From NCBI GenBank assembly GCA_007922305.1, contig ML677365.1, positions 17,441,417 through 17,505,416 of the forward strand: 64,000 nt of DNA, read 5' to 3'. The notes beneath the pieces are model-generated. The model made no database searches, was not told the origin of the DNA, and saw only the letters and a list, made by a program, of their open reading frames with translations. The stretch comes from Dermatemys mawii (Eukaryota > Chordata > Testudines > Dermatemydidae). Both the position numbers and the translations under genes were made by a program. Within the stretch, counting starts at the first letter, position 1, and each line of letters starts with the position of its first letter. Shown here piece after piece: positions 21,596 through 33,554 of the stretch.

Positions 21596-21844
21596 TGTCC
21601 CAGAGATATTCACCAGGTAGCAGTCTCTCTGACCAGCCATCTGTCTTGAAAAGCAGAGAATATGTGGAATGACACTTTGCAAAGGAGTGCATTTAAAATA
21701 AAATGCTTCTTTACAGAAATATTAGGTCATATTGGTAACACAACTCACAGGGAGCAAGAAGCTTTGGTGTTCTACCATTTGCCATGTTTAGACTCCATAT
21801 TAGGGAATCAATCCTGCAAGGTGATGAACATTTCTTCAGATCCA

Positions 21845-21970
21845 GGGAAGTGCATGTGGGCTCCACCTGCAGACACCACCCCGACAGTTCCCATTGGCCA
21901 CTGTTCCCAGCCAATGGGAGCTGCAAAGCCAGCGCTCCGCAGGGAGGCAGTACACAGAGCTGCCTGGCCA
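21845..21970. repeat. GC-rich repeat with inverted CCAAT boxes
   Basis: Arms 'agttcccattgg' (21,886-21,897) and 'ccaatgggagct' (21,911-21,922) form an 11/12 inverted repeat with two facing CCAAT motifs. I recall this as a recurrent turtle repeat segment, perhaps from a promoter or LTR. The source element is not known. Confidence 0.4.
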
Positions 21971-22002
21971 GGTCTCCATCTAGCAGCTGAGTTAGAGGGT
22001 GA

Positions 22003-22243
22003 TGTCTTTAAAAAAGGGAAGGAGGAGGATCTGGGAAACTACAGGTCAATAATCCTCACCTCAGTCCCTGGAAAAATCATGGAACAGGTCCTCAAGGAAT
22101 CAATTTTGAAGCACTTTGAGGCAAGGAAAGGAATCAGCAACAGTCAGCATGGAATCACCGAGGGCAAGTCATGCCTGACTAATCTAATTGCCTTCTATAA
22201 CAAGGTAACTGGCTCTGTGGATGAAGGGAAAGCAAGTTTATGA
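22003..22243 (+). pseudogene. CR1 reverse-transcriptase fragment
   Basis: The plus frame reads 'FKKGKEEDLGNYRSIILTSV', 'PGKIMEQVLKESI' and 'NSQHGITEGKSCLTNLIAFYNKVT'. This is the N-terminal finger region of CR1-type reverse transcriptase, where 'NYRP(I/V)SLTS' and 'QHGF..GKSC.TNL' are conserved. The remaining palm with the catalytic aspartates is absent. The frame is open upstream into unrelated GC-rich repeat, so the ATG at 21,662 is not meaningful. Confidence 0.85.
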
Positions 22244-22389
22244 TTTACCAGAATGCATTATGATAGTCATTAGTTACATGATCACACATACTATATATTG
22301 TGAGCAGCGTACTGGTCAACAGTTCAGGATCCATTCCAGTAGACCGAAGAGGCAGGCCATGCGGTACACAAACCATTGAAAGATGTCAC

Positions 22390-22698
22390 CAAATGTGGAC
22401 GGAAGCACAGAGATTGCTGGGATGTGAAGCAACACATCACAGGGCATTGGGACAGGACCCAAGATGCCCCACAATGCTCTCCACCTTCCCACAACTCTTA
22501 GTAGCAGAAGAATAAGAGATGCTCTGTGGATAGCTCTCCAGAGTCAACACTCCGAATACCGCTGCAAGTGCCGCAAGTGTAAACACACTATTGTGCATGC
22601 AGCTGACAGTGTGAACACACAACAGCGGTTTCCCTTCAGCACTCCCTGAGTGGCACTGTAACTCCTGGCACTGTAACTCTGCCAGTGTAGACATGCCC
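22390..22698 (+). mobile_element. Harbinger-like MITE, 3' part
   Basis: 'gctgcaagtgccgcaagtgt' and 'gctgacagtgtgaacac' match the subterminal block of the element at 3530-4225. The right tip 'tgccagtgtagacatgccc' ends at 22,698. No matching left tip was found, so the copy is 5'-incomplete. Confidence 0.5.
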
Positions 22699-22709
22699 TG
22701 CTTATGCAA

Positions 22710-23569
22710 GCAAACTTAATGGGAGAACTGTAGTGAGCTCATATTTTAGGAGGGGGTAGGGGAAAGGGTTAGACTTTTTGAAAACAGCAACACATTATTT
22801 TAGACATACAGTCATTGTAAACCTACCTGTAACACCCCGAATTACATGATTGTCTCTAACTACATTATAGATTGAATCAGTCCAGCCATTTATCTTTGCT
22901 ACATTTAAATATTTGCCAAGACTCTGTGATGTTATTTTAATGAAGTCTTTGTGTACTGCATTTCTCTAAACTCTTTTGTATTCTGATATAAGCAACTAAA
23001 GTCAATTTATGCTGATCTCTTTTAAGAAAAACTGCTAAAGTAGGTGATGCAGGGTTAGTAATTCATCTGATCTCATACTACTACAAGCACCACCAATGCC
23101 ATGTCAATTTCAGTTTGACTGACTGAATGGAAAGGAGAGTCTGCTAGGGATACTTTAAAAATGTAACTATAAACAGAAGCACAGATCTTTCAATAACAGC
23201 AATCTATGAGAACAAGAGGTGGCTGCTACTCTGCTATAATGAAATTATGCATGCATGCCAGTGTTAGCCAGGTGGGTTTCCTCCCATTCCTCCTTCCTAT
23301 TAGATCTGATTGGATCATACAGGCTTTACCCAATGAATGTAACTGAGTGGATGATTTCACTTGTTCCTTCTTTGGATTGGATTAAGTCGTTGCTATCTGC
23401 TAAGTGTTCTAAACACTATAAAAGGGGAAAGGGCTATTTTCTCATCTCATTTATGTAATGGTTGTGTAGCTACTTGCCACCTTTGAGCAAAATCACTTAA
23501 AATGTAGAAGTAATGAAAGCCAAATCAGTGCATACTTTGAAAATACAGAAACACAAGAACAATAAAGTT
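22710..23569. other. No gene or clear repeat seen
   Basis: AT-rich DNA. Chance frames only. Confidence 0.45.
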
Positions 23570-23572
23570 TTA

Positions 23573-23867
23573 GGCCTTATCTATACTACACAGTTTTGCC
23601 AGCAAAAAAGGCAGGTTTTGCCAACAAAAACAGTGGAGGGGTACACACTATAATGCTACTTTTGTTGGCAAAACTCTGTTTTGCCAGCAAAATGAAATCA
23701 CCTTAACATGAGACCTAAAGCTTTTTGCAGTTGATGTGGGGAGGGGTTGTCTCCCTCAGGACTGGTTGCTTCTGACTGCTGTCTAACTTAAAGAGACAGC
23801 ATGCCAACACACTCACTCTCACTCTCTCTCCCACAACACAACACACACACTGTCTCTCTCCCCTACA

Positions 23868-23899
<32 letters not shown>

Positions 23900-24212
23900 T
23901 TTTAGTTGAAAAGCAGCTGGAAATCTAATAGGATGCCTATGGAATGATGGGATTGAGAAACCTGAATCATGTGATGCTGTACCTGCCCCATCAGGTATTG
24001 CAAAGCCTTCCCAAAGCACCCTGTGGCCAACTGCACAGTAGGATAGCTACCCACAGTGCACTGCTCACTGTGTCAATGCAACAGGTGCTAGTGTGAATGC
24101 ACTCTGCTGACACAAGGCACATAGTGTGGACATGCAACAGCAGTTTAATTAAAGCAGTGGCTGTGAGTCAGCATAATGTTTGTCGACAAAACTCTATAGT
24201 GTAGACAAGGGC
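23573..24212 (+). mobile_element. PIF/Harbinger-like MITE, copy 3
   Basis: The left tip 'ggccttatctatactacaca' pairs with the right tip, which reverse complements to 'gcccttgtctacactataga'. TTA flanks both ends (23,570-23,572 and 24,213-24,215). It contains the same CT-then-CA tract and 'ttgaaaagcagctgg' block as copies 1 and 2, here with a short CGCGCG step at 23,878-23,883. No protein is encoded. Confidence 0.75.
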
Positions 24213-24219
24213 TTATAAA

Positions 24220-25535
24220 CAAACTGTAAGGCCAGACAATAAAAAAAATGTTTAATTAAGGTAGTGCAACAAAAATTTTGAAAATTATCTGGAGACAATT
24301 CCAAGTAAGAGCATTGAACAAGCAATGTAATACCCAAGGAAGAGATAAAAAGGAATGGAAGACAGTTTTGCTTAAGGAATGAGACTAAAAATGTAGATCA
24401 ATTGAGTTTTCTTCCTGAATTGGCCACAGATTTCTAACCTCTCTGGGCTTCATTTTGTAAAATCTGTAAGATCCTATAGAGGCTAAAGTATCAGGCTCAG
24501 AAGTTTGAACTGGACTGTTCAGATACTACAGGGACCAGAAAACCAGAGTGATATATATACATGGTGACCTGCATCACTAAGCAAACTACTGTGTTTTGTA
24601 TAAACGGAGTCTTTATTAGGGTATTTAGCTCTATTCCTAAATATAAGTTGTAATAATCAAACATGAAGGTTACAGATGTGGGGACGATTCTGGTTGGTCT
24701 GTAGATTTGGGTGCAGTCTTACAGTCAGTCATAGATGTGCGTGGGTGTTGTTTGTTACCGTGACTGTTAGGCAGTGCAATAATGGAGGAGTCCAAAAAAC
24801 CCCCAAAGCTGTGCACTGACATAATCTGAAGGCAGATTCTCTCAACAGTGGGAGATATTATAGAGGTGGTGAGGTCTGCGATTGTCATTAGTTCCTGTGC
24901 AAGTTCATTCCACTCTAGGACTGGCCTCCAAGAAAGTTCTGTCTCCTGTACAGATGAACTTTAGCCTGGTGGTAGGTAGTTCCATTGTACCCAAGGACTT
25001 GAGTTGTCAGCCATGGACTTCATCCCGGAGCTTCAGGCAGTCTTTTAGATACCTTGGTCCCAAGCTACTGAGTGCCTTGGAGATAAGAATGGAGATCTTG
25101 AATTGATATTCTATGGGATGTCAGTGTAGAGAGCAGAGAACAGATTTGATGAGCTGGCAGTAGCGCATGTTGCTGAAGAGATGTGTTGCGGTGTTCTGTA
25201 CTAGCTTGAGTTTCCTAAGTGCAGAAGGCTTCATGACCAGGTATATTGTGTTGCCTTTGTCCAGCCAGCAGATGACAAAGGTGTGTATCACTGAGACCAG
25301 GTCACCTTCTGGCAGGATGGCAATGAGTTACTTGAAGATGCTGCTATGAGAGTTTAGCATTGGTAAGGAATCTAGAAACATTACTAAGCTATGGACTAAA
25401 TTGACCAGCTGTGGGTGAGTGCCATCAACGAAAGAAGAGAGCACCATGCTGAAAATTCTTCAGACTACTTTTCTCTGCCCACTAGCATCACCTCTATCTT
25501 GCTCAAGTTCAGCTTCAACCAGCTGTTTTTCATAA
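24220..25535. other. No gene; possible old LINE 3' region
   Basis: The segment 24,880-25,350 reads in the plus frame as pieces such as 'YLGPKLLSALEIRMEILN'. That resembles LINE 3' sequence I cannot name. No TSD or tail was resolved. Confidence 0.25.
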
Positions 25536-27003
25536 GAATATTGGCCATATTGGGTCAGACCAAATGTCCATCTAGCCCCATATCCTTTCTTCCAACAGCA
25601 GCCAATGCCAGGTACTTCAGAGGGAATGAATAAAAGAGGTAACCATCAAGTGATCCATCTCCGTCACCCATTCACAGCTTCTGGCAAACAGAGGCTTGGG
25701 ACACCATCCCTGACCATTTTGGCTAATAGCCATTGATGGACCTATCCTCCATGAACTTATCTAGTTCTTTTTTTAATCCTGTTATAGCCTTCGCCTTCAC
25801 AACAATAAAGAGTTCCACAAGTTGACTGTGAGTTGTGTGAAGAAATATTTACTTTTGTTTGTTTTAAACCTGCTGCCTATTCATTTCATTTGGTGACCCC
25901 CTAGTTCTTGTGTTATGAGAAACAATAAAAAACACTCTTATTTACTTTCTCCACACCAGTCCTGATTTTATAGACCTCTATCATATCCCCCCTTAGTCAT
26001 CTCTTTTCCAACCTGAAAAGTGCCCGTCTCATTAATCTCTTCTCATATGGAAGATGTTTCATATCCCTAATCATTTGTTACACTTTTCTGTATCTTTTTT
26101 CAATTCCAATATATCTTTTGTGACATGGGCAACCACATCTACATGCAATATTCAAGATATGGGCAAACTATGGATTTATATAGAGGCAATATAATATTTT
26201 CTGTCTTATTATCTACCCTTTCCTAATGATTCCCAGTATTTTGTTCGCTTTTTTGACTGCTGCTGCACATTGAGTAGATGTTTTCAGAGAACTACCCATG
26301 ATGACTCCAAAATCTCTTTCTTGAGTAGTAACTGCTAATTTAGAGCCATTCATTTTGTAAGTATATTTGGCATTATGTTTACCAATGTGCATTAGTTTGC
26401 ATTTATCAACATAGACTGTCATCAGCCATTTTCTTGCCCAGTTCACCCAGTTTTGTGAGATTCTTTTGTAATTTTTCAGTCAGTTTCGGACCTATCTTGA
26501 GTAATTTAGTATTGTCTGCAAACTTTGACAGTTTACTCACTGTTTACCCCTTTTTCCAAATCATTTACGAATATGTTATTCAACACTGGGCCCAGTACGG
26601 ATTCTGGGGGACCTCACTATTTACCTTTCTCCACTGTGAAAACTGACAATTTAGTCCTATCCTTTTTTTCCTATTGTTTAACCAACTACTGATACATGAG
26701 GGGACCATCCCCCTTATTCCATGACAGCTTACATTGCTTAAGAGCCTTTGGTGAGGGACTTTGTCCCTTTCTGAAAGTCCAAGTACACTATATCACCTGT
26801 ATCCACACGTTTGACCCTCTCAAAGAATTCTAGTAGATTAGTGAGGCATAATTCCCCTTTAGGAAAGCCATATTGACACTTTCCCAACAAATCATGTTCA
26901 TCTATGTATCTAATAATTCAGTTCTTTGCCATAGATTTAACCAGTTTGCCTCATACTGAAGTTAGGCTTACTGGCATGTAATTGCCGGGATCACCTCTGG
27001 AAT
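25536..27003 (-). mobile_element. Antisense CR1 LINE (outer copy, 3' part)
   Basis: It starts with 'cataagaatattggccatat' (3' end, antisense) and continues through the ORF2 C-terminus. The block 'MHIGKHNAKYTYKMNGSKL', then 'ERDFGVIMGSSLKTSTQCA' and 'KKANKILGIIRKG' (26,213-26,446 minus) is characteristic of the CR1 reverse transcriptase C-terminal region. It is interrupted at 27,003 by a second CR1 and resumes at 27,577. Confidence 0.9.
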
Positions 27004-27576
27004 AAGAACATAAGAACAGCCATACTGGATCAGACGAAAGATCCATCCAGCCCAGTATCCTGTCTACCGACAGTGACCAATGCCAGGTGCCCCAGAGTGA
27101 GTGAACCTAACAGGTAATGATCAAGTGATCTCTCTCCTGTCATCCATCACCACCCTCTGACAAACAGAGGCTAGGGACACCATTCCTTACTCATCCTGGC
27201 TAATAGCCATTAATGGACTTAACCTCCATGAATTTATCCAGTTCTCTTTTAAACCCTGTTACATTCCTAGCCTTCACAACCTCCTCAGGCAAGGAGTTCC
27301 ACAGGTAGACTGCACTATGTGAAAAAGAACTTCCTTTTATTTGTTTTAAACCTGCTGCCCATTAATTTCATATGGTGGCCCCTAGTTCTTATATTATGGG
27401 AACAACTAAATAACTTTTCCTTATTCACTTTCTCCATACCACTCATGATTTTATATACCTATACCATATCCCCCTTTAATTGCTTCTTTTCCAAGCTGAA
27501 AAGTCCTAGCCTCTTTAATCTCTCCTCATATGGGACCTGTTCCAAATCCCTAATTATTTTAGGTGTTCTTCTCTGA
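27004..27576 (-). mobile_element. Antisense CR1 LINE (inner copy) inserted in the outer CR1
   Basis: It opens with a fresh CR1 3' end ('aagaacataagaacagccat') although the outer CR1 is not finished, and runs to 'ttcttctctgaacc'. Flanks 'acctctggaat' (26,993-27,003) and 'acctctgaat' (27,577-27,586) are a near-exact duplication of about 10 bp. The outer CR1 continues in register after it. Confidence 0.85.
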
Positions 27577-27690
27577 ACCTCTGAATCTTGTTTTAAAATT
27601 GGCATCACATTAGCTATTCTCTGGACATCTGGTATAGAAGCTGATTTAAATGATCCATAAGCTGATCTCATCCATGCACCCAGCCATCTT
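27577..27690 (-). mobile_element. Outer CR1, continuation
   Basis: 'ttttaaaattggcatcacat' and 'gctgatttaaatgat' continue the CR1 ORF2 text that stops at 'gggatcacctctgg' near 27,000. The fragment ends around 27,690. Confidence 0.75.
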
Positions 27691-27785
27691 GGTAGTATTT
27701 GTATGCTTATATGGTGACAGACGGATAGAAGGTTCATTTCTCTGGTCTGCACAGAGTTTCTGTGTGGCCTTTGCCAAGTCACACA

Positions 27786-28004
27786 GGGTATGTCTACCCT
27801 GCAGTTAGACAGCCACAGCTGGCCCATGTCAGCAGACTCAGGCTGCAGGGCTGTAAAATTGCAGGGTAAACTTTTGGGCTGAGGCTCTGGCCTGAGTCTG
27901 AATGTCCACACCACAATTTTACAGTTCTACAGGCTGAGACCCAAGAGCTCAAGTCAGCTGACATGGGCCAGCCCTGGGTATTTAATTGCAGTATGGACAT
28001 ATCC
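27786..28004. mobile_element. 219-bp Harbinger-like palindromic MITE
   Basis: 'gggtatgtctaccctgcagtt' at the left and 'gcagtatggacatatcc' at the right are inverted tips. The subterminal 'gctggcccatgtcagc' is repeated inverted as 'gctgacatgggccagc'. A TTA follows at 28,005-28,007, but the left flank is ACA, so the duplication is eroded. Confidence 0.65.
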
Positions 28005-28009
28005 TTAGT

Positions 28010-28576
28010 CTTTCTGTGCTCCCATTTGTCATATGTTATATAGGGTGCCATGGAATGTAAAAATGACCACCAGTGTTCAGGACCTTAGTTTTGCGTTTTT
28101 TTCTACCTCCTGAATTACCAGTGTCCACTCCCAGAAGAATCCAAGTTAAAACTTACAAAGGAGATGCGATACAAGTGAAAACATGTCCAAAGAAAATATT
28201 TAAAAATCAGGAGGGACTTTTAGTATCTTCCTTAAAGGGACACTTCGGAGAGACTTTAAGAAAACAGAATTTAATTAAAGACATTTCCCATTGCTTGCTG
28301 ATCAACAACAACACAAATTAAAGATTTCCCAACTACATGGATTATTCCTATTCCTAGCAGCCATTTGGGAAGTGACATTCCAAAAATTTAGCACACACTC
28401 TATTACCTAATGTTTTTCTGCAGTCTTCCTTTCCCTTCGTTGTCCCAGTTGCAAAAACTTCTGGACTAAAAAAGTTAAGCCAATTTTTTTAAAAACCTCT
28501 TCCTTTTAAAAAACACTTTTCCTATCTGAAGAATTTTACCAGAGTCTTTTACCCCAAGTCTCATACCATACCATAT

Positions 28577-28609
<33 letters not shown>

Positions 28610-30165
28610 CACTAAATACCTAGTATCACTTTTTTAACCTCTGTCTGTTTTAAAAAAACAAATCTTTAACTTTTACACATAAATATGGATCAGCTGTCCA
28701 GCAATGTGATTAGTTGACATGGGTTGTATTTGTTATCATTATAAAGTAAAGTTCAAAAGGTTTATCAAGTTATTAACATTTTAGAAGTTGGGAATTTTTT
28801 TTGTCCCAGATGGCTTAACAGGTGACTCCTATAAATTATACCTCCTATAAATTATAAAGTACATTACAACAGCATCCGCTAGCCTTGTTATGGTAAGGAG
28901 GCAGTCAGTATTTCCATTATAAACCCTTATTTTCAGAGTTTATAACTCAGCCATAAAAATCTGCTCCAATCTGAATCTTGGCATACTGTGAGGTTTCAGC
29001 TTATGAGCAAACTTTTAATGTTACAAAAAGCATCAAAATAATCTGCATAACCACTTTAAATTAAAACAAAATTTTCAAATCTGATTAAAACCAAAATCCA
29101 TGTAATTTTCATGATTGTTCTTATCATATTTACTAATTGACACAAATAGTGGGTTCAGGAAGGCTTTGCTCCTTTATAGTCCATATTCTCTTGCTAAATG
29201 AACCTAGAGTAAACTCATGATATTGAATTTAGAATATGATCACTCTTTCACCATAGACTACAACTTAATCACAAAAGAAATATTAATTCATTACAGCAAG
29301 CTCTAGCAAAATAAGAGCTCCTCTACATGGTACAGCAAAGTACACTATGGGAGGTATGAATTCTAATGCTCACCAACTGATCTATATAGATCCTATGGGT
29401 GGGTGCACACTAAAAGTTTGTAGACATTTTACTGTGCACCTGCAGGATTTATCTGAGCCAGTTAGTATGCAACAGGTTGGTGCATATTAAAATTCACACC
29501 CCATAGTGCTCAATGCCACACTGTGTAGACAAGCCCTGAAAAACTGGGCTGAGAGGAGTGAGAAACCCAGTACAAAAAACTAATGTCAAAAGGAGCCTTC
29601 AGAAATACTGACTGGGACTAGATCCTTCACCGCAGGCTCCAATCCTGCAATGACCACCATGCAGGAAGACTTCTGCACCCACATGGAATTCATTGCAGGA
29701 GCAAAACCTGAAGAGGCCCTGTCACAAGATGTTGGAAAAGCTAAAACACAGTTTTATTGTCTAAAATACAATCTGGAATTTTTTGATGTAAAAGGATATG
29801 GTAGCAAAACCAAACATGCAACTCTCACAGATATACCATATCAAGTACTTATTTAACTTAGGATTCTTACATTAAAAAACAAACATTAAAAAAGTAAATA
29901 AAAATATTACAATTAAAAATACTTGCTTAATTTCCTTTAAATTTATGGAAAAAATCATGTTCCACGTGAGGTTGTCCTTACAATTTAAAAATAAGAAAGA
30001 TTTGTTTATTTTTGGAGGGGGGGGGGTTGGGCAGGTTGTTTTGTTTTTAAGTTAAAAGAGTAAAAGGATGAATTAATCTTTCTATGATAATGCACCAGGA
30101 TGCAATTCTCAGATTATCACACCTATAGTTCTCAGAAAATGCTATCCTTTTTCTTTAATAGCTAC
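28010..30165. other. Mostly unannotated AT-rich DNA
   Basis: No gene was recognised. It contains an (AC)n microsatellite at 28,582-28,609 and A-rich runs near 29,870-29,930 and a G-run at 30,018-30,026. Confidence 0.5.
28582..28609 (+). repeat. (AC)14 microsatellite
   Basis: Uninterrupted AC dinucleotides after 'catatcatat'. Confidence 0.95.
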
Positions 30166-30170
30166 CTTCC

Positions 30171-30262
30171 CTCCAATAAATGGGTAACGCCAAAGAATTT
30201 AGTAATAATTAGGTAGGCACCTAATTATTACTAAATTCTTCGGCTTTACCCATTTACTGAAG
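30171..30262. repeat. Near-perfect hairpin, 44-nt arms and 4-nt loop
   Basis: Arm 30,171-30,214 pairs with 30,219-30,262 at 40 of 44 positions. The inner 37 positions pair at 35 of 37, around the loop 'aggc'. The core is 'gaatttagtaataattaggt'. It is non-coding. It may be a young small foldback MITE, a cruciform-forming palindrome or a hairpin RNA source. No flanking TSD was clear. Confidence 0.85.
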
Positions 30263-30311
30263 CTTTGCCATTCAAGCTCTTCCTATAACTGGTCCTTTAA
30301 ATTCCATGGCT

Positions 30312-30375
30312 TATGTTATTCACGGAGATCAGACTGAACAATCCCAATGGTCCCTTCTGGTCTTGAAATCTAGGA
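30312..30375 (+). mobile_element. CR1-like 3' terminus, short
   Basis: 'cacggagatcagactgaaca', 'aatggtcccttctggtcttg' and 'gaaatctagg' match the very end of a CR1 subfamily whose 3' UTR closes with 'ggtcccttctggccttgaa'. Only about 65 bases remain. Confidence 0.55.
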
Positions 30376-30734
30376 GACACAAACACCTTGGTGGCCATTT
30401 TGTATCTGGTTACTGCTGAGGGCACCTTCATTCTGGTTAATAAGTATTTTTAGCTGTTTTTGGTTTTCCTCTTCTTTTATTCCAGAGGAGACTGAACAGC
30501 CATACAGTTGGTTTTCACATGAAACTGATTTAAGTTCCCTCACTTGTTATATACATGGAAAAAGTAATTGTCCTACATATATCATATGGCTCTAAACAAA
30601 ACTGCATATGGGATTTCACTTCATGGTCACTTAATTGTTCCTTGTAACGAATGCGATTCTGTCCCTGCTCAACATGTGTCTGAAAAAGTGTTATTAGGAT
30701 AGATTTTGTGTTGTCATTATTATGGGGTAAAATC

Positions 30735-31039
30735 CTGCTTCCCATAGGGAAATCAGGGGTTATGACTTTAATATAGGGAGGTGAGTAGGTTTTCTACCCC
30801 CTCCCCCAAAAATGTGGGTGGAAATGCAAGGCAACCTATAATGGGAGTTCATGCTTCGAAGTTTCAACTGGCCACTGGCAGGGTTCAGAAAGGGATTTCT
30901 TTCCTCCCCTATTCTCCCCTCCACCATGTATTCTGGGGAAGGGAGGTTATTTTCTGTTCTTCCTGGGAATTATCAGGAGACAGACACAGTTGGAGATGGG
31001 ACACTGGGTGGGAGGGCAAGGCTCTGAGGTGGCACCTAG

Positions 31040-31072
<33 letters not shown>

Positions 31073-31476
31073 AGGTGCTTGGCTGGCTTGTTTTTGCTCA
31101 TATGCTCAGGATCTAAGTGATCCCCACATGTGAGGTTGGGAAGGAATTTTCCCACAGGTCAGAGCAGCAGTGACCCTGGAGTTTTTTCACCTTCCTCTTC
31201 AGTGTGCGGGTATGGGTCATTTGCCAGGATTATCTGGCTATATCTTACTTAATCATTTCCTTGCCATTGCAAAGGCCTCAGACATTGGTGCACTGTGGCC
31301 CCTCCTAGTCTGTTCCTATGGCTCATAATACTCTAATCTTCTGAGGTTTCTAATACTTTGATCTCATTTCGGTTGTTGGGTCAGTGTACGGATGCTGGGT
31401 GGTGTTGGCGGCCTGTGCTATATAGTAGGTCAGATTAGATTGTCTATAGCGGGTCTTTCTGGCCTTAAACTCATGA
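30735..31476 (+). mobile_element. CR1-like LINE 3' UTR
   Basis: 'gtgaggttgggaaggaattt', 'ggctatatcttacttaatca', 'gcctcagacattggtgcact' and the closing 'gggtctttctggccttaaac' are the 3' UTR of a CR1-type subfamily. A (TC)n run at 31,044-31,072 sits inside. No coding part is left. Confidence 0.6.
31044..31072 (+). repeat. (TC)n microsatellite
   Basis: About 14 uninterrupted TC units. Confidence 0.95.
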
Positions 31477-31479
31477 TAT

Positions 31480-33550
31480 ATTACTGGATCTGAAGGAGTT
31501 CCATACCTCACAATATGTCACAATGGGCAATGAACTTCCTTGTTCTGGAGAATTCAAAGCCGACTCTTCAGGTCATTTGAACAGAGTGTTCTGTGATTTA
31601 ATAGCATACTGTCTCAGATCTTAAAACACTTTCTAATGTAGTGATATAAGTCAAACAGAATAACTCTCTCAGAAGAATCTGAACTACCAAGAGCCATACA
31701 GACATTACACAGTGCGCCTAGACTAAAATATAAGACTAAAATTCTTCTTTATTCCTGAGGTACTTTCCACACAAATAACACCTTGCTAATTAAAAAAGCT
31801 CAAAACAGATTCATTAAAGGAAGGAATCTGACAGATTATGCACATCAGATTGGAATGTGATTCACCAGATGGTAATAAAACTCAAACCCAACAGTAGTAT
31901 GCTTTGATTCTTTTTTTTAAAAAAGGGTGGTTTTGCCATTTTTGAGAAATCTTAAATCTTTAGGCTTTTAGTTTTCTACTTTCTATATGGCAATGCCCTT
32001 ATTGAATACAGTTTAAAAGAAGAACAGATTTGCATTAGTCAATGTATTCCAGAAAGGGATGTATCTGAATGATTTGATGTGAGGCTGCCTACATAAGTTC
32101 CTGTTCACAAAGAGGTCTCTGTTCATTTGGTCCTAGTCCCTTTCCACCCTTGCTTGTTGCTGAGGGCTTATCGATACTTGAAATGCTACAGCATAGTTAA
32201 TCTGCCATCCCAAGAGGCAGTAGCTAGGTCAACAGAAAAATTCCATCGACTAAGCGCTGTCTGCATCAGGCTAGGCAGGCTTAAATATGTGCTCGGGGTA
32301 TGGATTGTTCACACCCCTGAGTGATGTAGCTGGATCAATTTAACTTTTGAGTATACATCTGGCCCAAGAGAGAGAGAGAAAGAACAGCCCATTATCATAG
32401 TACAGTAAAAGTGGATTCCCAGCAGGAGTGGGACCCTTTCTAGCTCTGCCACTGCTGAATGGGTGTGTAGTCAGCTCCCTTTCCAGAGGATTGTACCTAT
32501 GGAGAGGGGACAACAAGCCCACAGCCTTGCATTCACTAGGAAATATCTAATAGTAATTGAAGGGGCAATGGTGGTTGGCTGGGAAAGGAATGGCTAGGGT
32601 CTATGGGAGAGAGGGGGCTTTGGTTGCTTTTTGGCTGAAACAGACACTTTTGGGGGTTTGCTTGGCATTTGAGGTTTACTCAAAACACTTGAACAGTCTT
32701 TCAGTGTGAACCCAGGTAAATAAAACCCACCAGTTTGGGGCCACAGAAACAGCACAAAACAAAACGGGCATGTTCATTTCTGAGGCCTTATCTACACACA
32801 AAGAAGGTTGCTTTTTTTTCAGGTGGTCCTCTGTGCAGTGAATGAAGCATACCACAGTCCTAAGAAGAAACAGAAATATTTGTCACTTTTCACTAGCATT
32901 CAAGTGCTAGTGAGAAGTGACAGAAATATTGGATACTTAGCAGATAGGCTTCAATACAATAGGCAGTCCACTAAACAAACTGTTTCAAAGTTTTGGAAGG
33001 TGTTGATAAGTGAGAATTCCAAGACCCTGAGCTTACTCTCTCCATCCAACTATCCGGGCAACTACCTACAGACTAAAGTAGACAAGACCTTTGGGCATTA
33101 GCATACACCTTAATTTTAACCCACCATTTACACCTGTGTTTTCTCACACTATTCCCTCATGTATTCATCATAATTCTAGTCTCACGGTGGATTAATGTAA
33201 TTGTTTCTATCTTGTTGAGGGAGGAGCACATTCTCGGATCCTAACAAATAATAATGGTGATCATCCCTGATCTTTGAGTCAGTCATAATATTGTTAATAA
33301 ATACTTCTACTATGCTAGTACCAACCAAACAGAGAAGATGACCCAGTTCTTGTCTCAAGGAGTTTACAAGCCTAGAAAGACAAAGTCAATGAAGTTGGGA
33401 AGAGGGATGCAACAAAGAACTTAAGTGATTGGAGTGATGTCAAGCAGTAAAATCTTATTAGTTATCCATTTGCTTAAATTAAACAAAAAATCACAGCAAA
33501 TAAGCTAAATTCTCTTCTGCCCAACTGGTTCCCCCGCTCCAGTATTAAAC
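31480..33550. other. No gene seen; one possible L2-like tail
   Basis: Only chance frames are present. The part 33,290-33,375 ('gatgacccagttcttgtctc', 'aaggagtttacaagcctag') resembles an antisense L2-like tail of the type at 8745-8885, but it is strongly diverged. Confidence 0.35.
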
Positions 33551-33554
33551 CCAC

